Shown here: one piece after another, positions 21,471 to 25,307 of the stretch | How positions within the stretch are numbered: position 1 is the first letter of the stretch | Layout of the letters: every line of letters starts with the position of its first letter | From: a virus | Virus record (IMG/VR): IMGVR_UViG_3300022874_000043 | Span: 1-25,307 of that record | Strand: one strand, 5' to 3' | Length of the DNA: 25,307 nt | Program-made: the position numbers and the translations under genes | Notes under the pieces: model-generated | Told to the model about the DNA's origin: nothing | Seen by the model: only the letters and a program-made list of their open reading frames with translations | Database searches by the model: none

Positions 21471-21568
21471 TAAGCCACCGCCGTGAAAGCAAAGAACCAG
21501 TCAATTAGTCGGTAAAGAAAATAGCTCCAGATAATTACGCCTATTGTTCCCCTGCCGCTTTGTGTCAA
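21470..21568 (-). CDS. Possible 32-residue membrane peptide (TTG start)
   Basis: An open frame from a TTG overlapping the TGA of the 21565-22065 gene, ending in a TAA that overlaps the next ATG. It would read MTQSGRGTIGVIIWSYFLYR and continue LIDWFFAFTAVA, one hydrophobic helix. There is no clear ribosome binding site, so it depends on translational coupling. It is the only use of this stretch I can see. Confidence 0.35.
   Translation of the reverse strand: MTQSGRGTIGVIIWSYFLYRLIDWFFAFTAVA
21553..21568 (-). repeat. 16-bp direct repeat, copy 2
   Basis: TTGACACAAAGCGGCA on the minus strand, one mismatch from copy 1 at 21162-21177. It overlaps the end of the 21565-22065 gene and has no -10 at a suitable distance. 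The two copies bracket the block holding the duplicated short membrane protein gene. Confidence 0.55.
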
Positions 21569-22065
21569 GTTATGGGCAGTTTACGCACTGGATGCGGCAC
21601 AGGCTTTGGCGGGGCTTTCTTTTTTTTCAGCTCTTCTCTTATGCAATCTTCGCATCCGCCCTTGCTTCCGCCTGATCCGCAGCGAACATGTTCCGGCGAC
21701 CAATCGTCATAGTGTGTCAGAAGCTCTTTTATTTCATGCATAAAATCGCTTGCGGAATCATATTCCTGGCTGCTCCCAATACCGAAGATCCTTTCTATAT
21801 CACGTAAAATCCTTTTTGCCGGAGACAGTTCAGGAGGATCCCATTTACTGACCTTTTTCCCGCCGGCAGATGGATCATCGACGCACCTGCAGTCTAAATG
21901 TTGTGGCGGGGCCCATTTTACTTTTTTCTTGCTTGCCCGTTCGGTCGCGATAAACCCTTTAACAAAACACCAGCAGCTGAATGCAAATCCCAGCGCGAAC
22001 CACACCGGGGCTCCGGTACAGAAGCCGCCTATATATACTGTTATAAATTCTTTCATTTCATCCAT
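21565..22065 (-). CDS. Membrane-anchored cysteine-rich protein, unknown
   Basis: A 166-residue protein. One membrane helix is likely at residues about 8-33 (ITVYIGGFCTGAPVWFALGF, then AFSCWCFVKGF). The rest is soluble, with two Cys-rich patches (HLDCRCVDD; RCGSGGSKGGCEDC) and a basic, Pro-rich end. Start at 22065 is supported by GGGGG 7 bases before. The N-terminal 35 residues are duplicated in the gene at 21327-21470. No family is recognised. Confidence 0.6.
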   Translation of the reverse strand: MDEMKEFITVYIGGFCTGAPVWFALGFAFSCWCFVKGFIATERASKKKVKWAPPQHLDCRCVDDPSAGGKKVSKWDPPELSPAKRILRDIERIFGIGSSQEYDSASDFMHEIKELLTHYDDWSPEHVRCGSGGSKGGCEDCIREELKKKKAPPKPVPHPVRKLPIT

Positions 22066-22318
22066 TGTCAGCCCCCTTGATATTCTTAATCATCTGCTCT
22101 CGGCAGTCGTTCGAGGCACCAACTGCGTAATCCTCATACTGTAGACAATACTTCTTTTTCTCCGGCACACACGATAAAGCGTATTTCTCTGCCCATTGGA
22201 TGACTTCTGGTAACATAGCCTCAAGCAATACAGAGTCTAACTCTTTGTTTTCATTCTCTTTAGTACAATATGCCCTTGCCAATGCTCCCCTCAACTCCCC
22301 CCTCAGTTCATCGTTCAT
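22058..22318 (-). CDS. Small helical protein, unknown
   Basis: An 86-residue protein starting MNDELRGELRGALARAYCTK. It is mainly helical (ELDSVLLEAMLPEVIQWAEK) with a C-terminal YEDYAVGASNDCREQMIKNI. Two or three Cys are present. A GGAGG lies 7-8 bases before the ATG. It overlaps the downstream gene by 8 bases. No family is recognised. Confidence 0.6.
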   Translation of the reverse strand: MNDELRGELRGALARAYCTKENENKELDSVLLEAMLPEVIQWAEKYALSCVPEKKKYCLQYEDYAVGASNDCREQMIKNIKGADNG

Positions 22319-22489
22319 TTAATCCTCCAAACTATTAAATTGCAATATAATTCCTTCTTTGTTACGTTTTATCGTTACTTTATGCGTTAAACCACAATCA
22401 CAACACTTAAAGTTAAAACAACGGCTACGTTTGGTTATCATTAAGCTATCACCTTCCTTCAGCTGGATATACGTCCTTTTCTTTTTCAC
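22319..22489 (-). CDS. Small zinc-ribbon-like protein (GTG start)
   Basis: A 56-residue protein from a GTG at 22489 with GGAGG 5 bases before. It begins MKKKRTYIQLKEGDSLMITK, then RCFNFKCCDCGLTHKVTIKR, and ends with a strand and LQFNSLED. The C..C pair and following strand resemble a short phage zinc ribbon. The start overlaps the stop of the upstream gene, and the stop is followed at once by the next ATG. Confidence 0.6.
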   Translation of the reverse strand: MKKKRTYIQLKEGDSLMITKRSRCFNFKCCDCGLTHKVTIKRNKEGIILQFNSLED

Positions 22490-22933
22490 TCACCCCTCCA
22501 ATCGTTTCAGCATGGCGTTGCGGATTAGATTTATTATTGTTTTTGCTACACATTCATCAGTATTATGTGTCTTTTCAACACCCATCAAATTTACTATTGA
22601 TTTTATTAATTCATTTCCCCCCGTACACTCCTCAATGATACGCCTGAGGGTGTCTCTTTCCTCCTCGATCATTCGTTTGACGCAAGACTCGTGGTAGTCT
22701 CTCCATAGGTCACAGGCTTTATCGTGAGTTTCGCAAACAAGGCGTATATCTTGAATAAGCCTGGCTGGACCCTCCTCAATTTCCATTATATTTTTCCGAG
22801 AAACGTATTTCTCGTACTCCTCAATAGTTATATTACGGACACACTCGCAACACCCTTTCTGTGTTCTGTCTATGTAGCAAGATATTCCATTGTGCTTATG
22901 CCATCTCATTGCCGGTTTTTTATATTTAATCAT
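22490..22933 (-). CDS. Cysteine-rich protein, paralogue of next gene, unknown
   Basis: A 147-residue protein. I chose the ATG at 22933 (MIKYKKPAMRWH) because a run of seven G lies just before it and the upstream gene stops at 22926. It has GCCEC in a region GISCYIDRTQKGCCECVRNI, a long helical centre (IEEGPARLIQDIRLVCETHD and following), and the C-terminus IINLIRNAMLKRLEG. The C-terminus and the CCxC region resemble those of the 22926-23267 product. The function is unknown. Confidence 0.6.
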   Translation of the reverse strand: MIKYKKPAMRWHKHNGISCYIDRTQKGCCECVRNITIEEYEKYVSRKNIMEIEEGPARLIQDIRLVCETHDKACDLWRDYHESCVKRMIEEERDTLRRIIEECTGGNELIKSIVNLMGVEKTHNTDECVAKTIINLIRNAMLKRLEG

Positions 22934-23267
22934 CATTCCCCCCCAATTTCTTGAGCATGGCGTTGCGGATTGCTTTTGCAATTTCTCTTTCCGCAGATAA
23001 TGTCGCCTTTTGCAACCGTGCTATTACCGGCGGGTTGTCATCAATATGGTCATCAACTAACTCTAAAAAAATATCACTTGTGTATTCCACGATCATTTGT
23101 TTGATATAGGCTTCCCATTCATCACAGAGCCTATTGTGAAAGAAACAGTCGCAACAATCTGGTTCATTATCAGCATCTTTATGAACACAAACTTCTCTCT
23201 CAGGCTTCCGTATTTTATCCATTGTTGCCCCCATCCAGTTGTCAATTTCTGTTCCTCTCATTGTCAT
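22926..23267 (-). CDS. Cysteine-rich protein, paralogue of previous gene, unknown
   Basis: A 113-residue protein. The start may be the ATG at 23267, which follows a GGGGGAG, or MDKIRKPE at 23222, which has GGGGG before it and aligns with the start of its paralogue. It has DCCDCFFHNRLCDEWEAYIK, then a helical part, and ends AKAIRNAMLKKLGG. The downstream paralogue ends LIRNAMLKRLEG. No family is recognised. Confidence 0.55.
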   Translation of the reverse strand: MTMRGTEIDNWMGATMDKIRKPEREVCVHKDADNEPDCCDCFFHNRLCDEWEAYIKQMIVEYTSDIFLELVDDHIDDNPPVIARLQKATLSAEREIAKAIRNAMLKKLGGNDD

Positions 23268-23275
23268 CACTCCCC

Positions 23276-23419
23276 CTATTCATTATTATGTTCCGCGTAT
23301 CCACAATCAGGTGTCCAGCAGCCTGAACATGCACACGGAAATCCGGGCTCATCTTCAAATTGCTGTCCACATATTGCACAACATTCTCCGTCAAGTATTG
23401 CATCTGCCATTTGTCCCAT
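23276..23419 (-). CDS. Very small cysteine-rich protein, unknown
   Basis: A 47-residue protein starting MGQMADAILDGECCAICGQQ. Seven Cys in 30 residues (CC..C, C.C..C, C) suggest one or two metal sites. GAGGGGG lies 7 bases before the ATG. It fits between two other small genes with only a few bases to spare on each side. Confidence 0.6.
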   Translation of the reverse strand: MGQMADAILDGECCAICGQQFEDEPGFPCACSGCWTPDCGYAEHNNE

Positions 23420-23421
23420 AA

Positions 23422-23691
23422 TTATTCCCCCTCAACAAATAGCGGCTTCAGCTCTTTGAGCAGCACCGCGTCGCCCACCCCATTCTCGTTGCCGTCAATA
23501 GCGTCGTATGCGTCTAAATACTCGATACGTTGCCAATCATGCTTACGCACCGCTTGTTTTATTTCGCTTACTAAATCATAAAGTTTACCTTTATTTTTCA
23601 TTAAATCGTGTTCGCAAACACCCATTCCATTAACCATTCTCGTAGCTATCTCATCATCGAGCGTCTGTTCCGGCGTTTTCTCTGTAGGCAT
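23422..23691 (-). CDS. Small acidic helical protein, unknown
   Basis: An 89-residue protein starting MPTEKTPEQTLDDEIATRMV. Helical in the centre (KLYDLVSEIKQAVRKHDWQR) and acidic at the end (LKELKPLFVEGE). GGAGG lies before the ATG. No family is recognised. It precedes the small Cys-rich gene by two bases. Confidence 0.6.
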   Translation of the reverse strand: MPTEKTPEQTLDDEIATRMVNGMGVCEHDLMKNKGKLYDLVSEIKQAVRKHDWQRIEYLDAYDAIDGNENGVGDAVLLKELKPLFVEGE

Positions 23692-23703
23692 TATTCCTCC
23701 CCT

Positions 23704-24174
23704 TTATGCTATTTTCCTTTCTCTATGATATCTTTTAACATTTTCTATGTGTTCAATATACCTACAATTTTTAATATCATAATCCCCATCGTTATTTATC
23801 CTGTCAATGCTTGGCGTTTTCATTAGATATGCTTTGTCTCTAAGCCATAAAGTTCTAAAATCTTCTTTTGTCATTAAAAACTTTCTGTTTTTTTTAACAT
23901 AACCTCCATTACCACTGCACCTATATTTTGCACAATAGTATGAATAAAGCCATGGATATTTCTTGTAATATTCACTACACCTTTTAATGTGGCTTTCACG
24001 ATTATTCTTTCTGTATAAATCATTCAGTTTTTTTATTTTTCCTTTATTATTTTCTCTATAAATTTTATTTTTTACCTTTAGTTTTGCCTTGCCATTACAT
24101 TTCCAATTTCTCCAATTCCACCACCTTTTCTTTTTTAGGTCTACCGCCCTTCCTGCCATTAAGTCTTGAAGCAT
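23704..24174 (-). CDS. Free-standing HNH endonuclease
   Basis: About 156 residues from the ATG at 24174, chosen because GGAG lies 8 bases before it. The N-terminal part is very basic (Lys/Arg/Asn-rich). The C-terminal domain has YYCAKYRCSGNGGYVKKNRK, FLMTKEDFRTLWLRDKAY and PSIDRINNDGDYDIKNCRYI, the typical phage HNH pattern with SIDRI and a following NCR. The gene overlaps the GRKGGRPKK protein gene by 80 bases in another frame. This is a likely homing element, AT-richer than the structural genes. Confidence 0.8.
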   Translation of the reverse strand: MLQDLMAGRAVDLKKKRWWNWRNWKCNGKAKLKVKNKIYRENNKGKIKKLNDLYRKNNRESHIKRCSEYYKKYPWLYSYYCAKYRCSGNGGYVKKNRKFLMTKEDFRTLWLRDKAYLMKTPSIDRINNDGDYDIKNCRYIEHIENVKRYHRERKIA

Positions 24175-24289
24175 GGGTTTTTCTCCTTGATTTAACAGAC
24201 CCGCCCTTCCTGCCAATCTCTGCTAAATACTTTTTAATTTCTTTACTCATGCTCTTAGTATACCTAATCGGCTTAGCCTTGTCAACCAT
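24095..24289 (-). CDS. Small basic AT-hook-like protein, unknown
   Basis: A 64-residue protein from the ATG at 24289 (AGGGGG 8 bases before). It has EIGRKGGSVKSRRKTHASRL and NGRKGGRPKKEK: two GRKGG repeats, the second an AT-hook-like GRPKK core. It may bind DNA. A start at 24250 (MSKEIKK) is also possible and lies 6 bases after a promoter-like -10. Confidence 0.6.
   Translation of the reverse strand: MVDKAKPIRYTKSMSKEIKKYLAEIGRKGGSVKSRRKTHASRLNGRKGGRPKKEKVVELEKLEM
24257..24285 (-). promoter_or_regulatory. Candidate promoter inside the GRKGG gene
   Basis: TTGACA (24285-24280), exactly 17 bases, TATACT (24262-24257), then 6 bases to an in-frame ATG (24250). It has the same hexamers and spacing as the terminase promoter. 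It overlaps the first codons of the gene chosen at 24289. Confidence 0.45.
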
Positions 24290-24300
24290 TTGTTTTCCCC

Positions 24301-24603
24301 CTATTCCGATTGTCCAAACAACCTCAACCATTTTCTAATCTTTCCGTATGCATCATTTAGGCTACATGCTCTCAAATGTATTTCAATGTTACCATCGGTA
24401 ATCACATACTCCTGCTCTCCGCGGAGAATATTCAATAACACATTCGCCTCTGCCCTGCCCTCAGCCTCTAACCCTTCAGGCACACTCACACGGATATGAT
24501 TATTGTACCCGTCCGGCACGCTGAACTGGATACGCCCGTTTTCGTGTATCTCGGTTATACTTGGCGGGGCCAGGAGCATTGTGCAGAGTAGTAGTGTTTT
24601 CAT
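24301..24603 (-). CDS. Small protein with hydrophobic N-terminus, unknown
   Basis: A 100-residue protein starting MKTLLLCTMLLAPPSITEIH, with a weak signal-like start, then strands (GRIQFSVPDG, IRVSVPEGLEAEG) and a helical end. AAGG lies 6-7 bases before the ATG. It overlaps the upstream gene by 104 bases, more than its neighbours do. No family is recognised. Confidence 0.5.
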   Translation of the reverse strand: MKTLLLCTMLLAPPSITEIHENGRIQFSVPDGYNNHIRVSVPEGLEAEGRAEANVLLNILRGEQEYVITDGNIEIHLRACSLNDAYGKIRKWLRLFGQSE

Positions 24604-24769
24604 GTCTTTTCCTTTTTCTCCCAGATACCTTCAGCGATCGATAGTATCGCACATTGTTTTTGACCCTTAACCCACAATGCACAAGCCGACATAACCAGTA
24701 CGTATTGTCTGTGTTCTGATGCACAACCTGATGTTTCGAGCACCACAATCTTGCTTTTTTATCTTTCAT
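24500..24769 (-). CDS. Small basic protein with C/H cluster, unknown
   Basis: An 89-residue protein starting MKDKKARLWCSKHQVVHQNT. WLCRLVHCG completes a possible Cys/His metal site. The last third is Arg/Lys-rich. A strong AGGAG lies 7 bases before the ATG and overlaps the stop of the upstream gene. Its C-terminal third overlaps the next gene in another frame. Confidence 0.5.
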   Translation of the reverse strand: MKDKKARLWCSKHQVVHQNTDNTYWLCRLVHCGLRVKNNVRYYRSLKVSGRKRKRHENTTTLHNAPGPAKYNRDTRKRAYPVQRAGRVQ

Positions 24770-24771
24770 AT

Positions 24772-24918
24772 TTAACTCCTATACCAAATCTCACCCTTAC
24801 CGTCGCAATCGCCGCATTTCACCATACCGTCCTCGCCCTTGATCTCACCCTCCCCCTTGCAGGTGTCGCATACCTCGGTATGTTCTTCTATCGGTCTTGC
24901 CATGTGGTTGTTAATCAT
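24772..24918 (-). CDS. Very small DnaJ-like zinc-finger protein
   Basis: A 48-residue protein with two CxxCxGxG repeats (VCDTCKGEGE and KCGDCDGKGE), as in the DnaJ zinc domain. No J-domain is present. The start is uncertain: ATG at 24918 overlaps the upstream stop, and ATG at 24903 (MARPIEEH) is in the same frame. Such lone CxxCxGxG peptides are common in phages and their role is unknown. Confidence 0.6.
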   Translation of the reverse strand: MINNHMARPIEEHTEVCDTCKGEGEIKGEDGMVKCGDCDGKGEIWYRS

Positions 24919-25114
24919 GGCTGGTCTCTCTGTGCTTTCTCCATGTCCCAGCGTCCGGGCAGGTTGCGAAATGACTAATCATATTCTTGCCTGAGTCAAA
25001 CACAGTCGCGTTTTCGTCAAGAATGCTTTCCCTGTCTACCGGGATGCTTTTGCCCGTTTTCGTTTTCAGCCATACAATCTCTGCCCCGCAACTTCTGCAT
25101 TTACTTGTTTTCAT
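24911..25114 (-). CDS. Small zinc-ribbon protein
   Basis: A 67-residue protein starting MKTSKCRSCGAEIVWLKTKT, with a CxxC followed by GKSIPVDRE, and a C-terminal ISHFATCPDAGTWRKH. This layout (CRSC...HFATCP) is common in small phage proteins. GGAG lies before the ATG, which overlaps the end of the upstream 51-residue gene. Confidence 0.7.
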   Translation of the reverse strand: MKTSKCRSCGAEIVWLKTKTGKSIPVDRESILDENATVFDSGKNMISHFATCPDAGTWRKHRETSHD

Positions 25115-25256
25115 TTTTATACTCCTTAACCCGCATCATCCGCCCACACCCGCATAACGCTGATGTCTCGCCATGATACGGGATCTCGTTCCCGCATTTC
25201 GGGCATACCCATAATTTCGGGTACTGTGCTGTGATCTGCTCTATGAATTTTTCCAT
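25101..25256 (-). CDS. Very small zinc-ribbon protein
   Basis: A 51-residue protein from the ATG at 25256, with GGGGGTGA 7 bases before. It reads VCPKCGNEIPYHGE and LCGCGRMM, a CxxC...CxC metal site. It overlaps the next gene's start by 14 bases. Upstream of 25256 only 51 bases remain in the window and no gene can be judged there. Confidence 0.6.
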   Translation of the reverse strand: MEKFIEQITAQYPKLWVCPKCGNEIPYHGETSALCGCGRMMRVKEYKNENK

Positions 25257-25307
25257 TGAATGTCACCCCCAGTCATTTTATTATCTTCTCGAAAGTAGTC
25301 ATTTACT

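Noticed and set aside
1-25307. CRISPR arrays, tRNA or rRNA genes, insertion sequences, integrase
   Set aside because: No regular repeat-spacer pattern, no cloverleaf with a CCA-type end, no transposase or integrase motifs were seen. Whether this is a lytic phage or a prophage cannot be decided.

Overview
The window is a 25.3 kb piece of a double-stranded DNA tailed phage or prophage (Caudoviricetes) with a contractile tail. The tail class follows from a DUF3383-type sheath, a tube protein, and a spike/hub/gp25/J baseplate set. Every gene I accept is on the minus strand, so the phage map reads from the right end of the window to the left. The host cannot be named from the sequence. Strong AGGAGG-type ribosome binding sites and TTGACA/TATAAT-type promoter hexamers point to a bacterium with ordinary sigma-70-like signals.

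Right end (about 25.3 to 21.2 kb): a run of tightly packed genes for very small proteins. Many carry CxxC pairs (zinc-ribbon type) and several are small membrane proteins. There is a free-standing HNH endonuclease, two pairs of local paralogues, and a 16-bp repeat bracketing one duplicated block.

Packaging and head (21.1 to 9.4 kb): terminase small subunit; terminase large subunit interrupted by two inteins; portal; Mu gpF-like minor head protein; a DUF2213 protease with an internal start for a scaffold; a decoration-like protein; DUF2184-type major capsid protein; a signal-peptide-bearing protein; then connector, completion and terminator proteins. Tail (9.4 kb to the left edge): terminator, sheath, tube, a tail assembly chaperone with a -1 frameshift extension, a GIY-YIG homing endonuclease, a short tape measure, Dit-like protein, plug, hub, spike, gp25-like wedge, J-like wedge, and a tail fibre that runs off the edge.

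The most unusual part is the terminase large subunit. Both inteins carry complete N- and C-terminal splicing blocks, but the middle of each, where an endonuclease domain normally sits in frame, reads in frame as unrecognisable sequence. In the -1 frame of the same DNA, each intein holds a complete HNH endonuclease ORF with its own start signals. The two units are related, use the same relative frame, and sit at two conserved sites of the terminase nuclease domain. This looks like a mobile unit made of a splicing intein and an overlapping, separately translated homing endonuclease. With the GIY-YIG gene and the HNH gene on the right, the window has four homing-type endonucleases.
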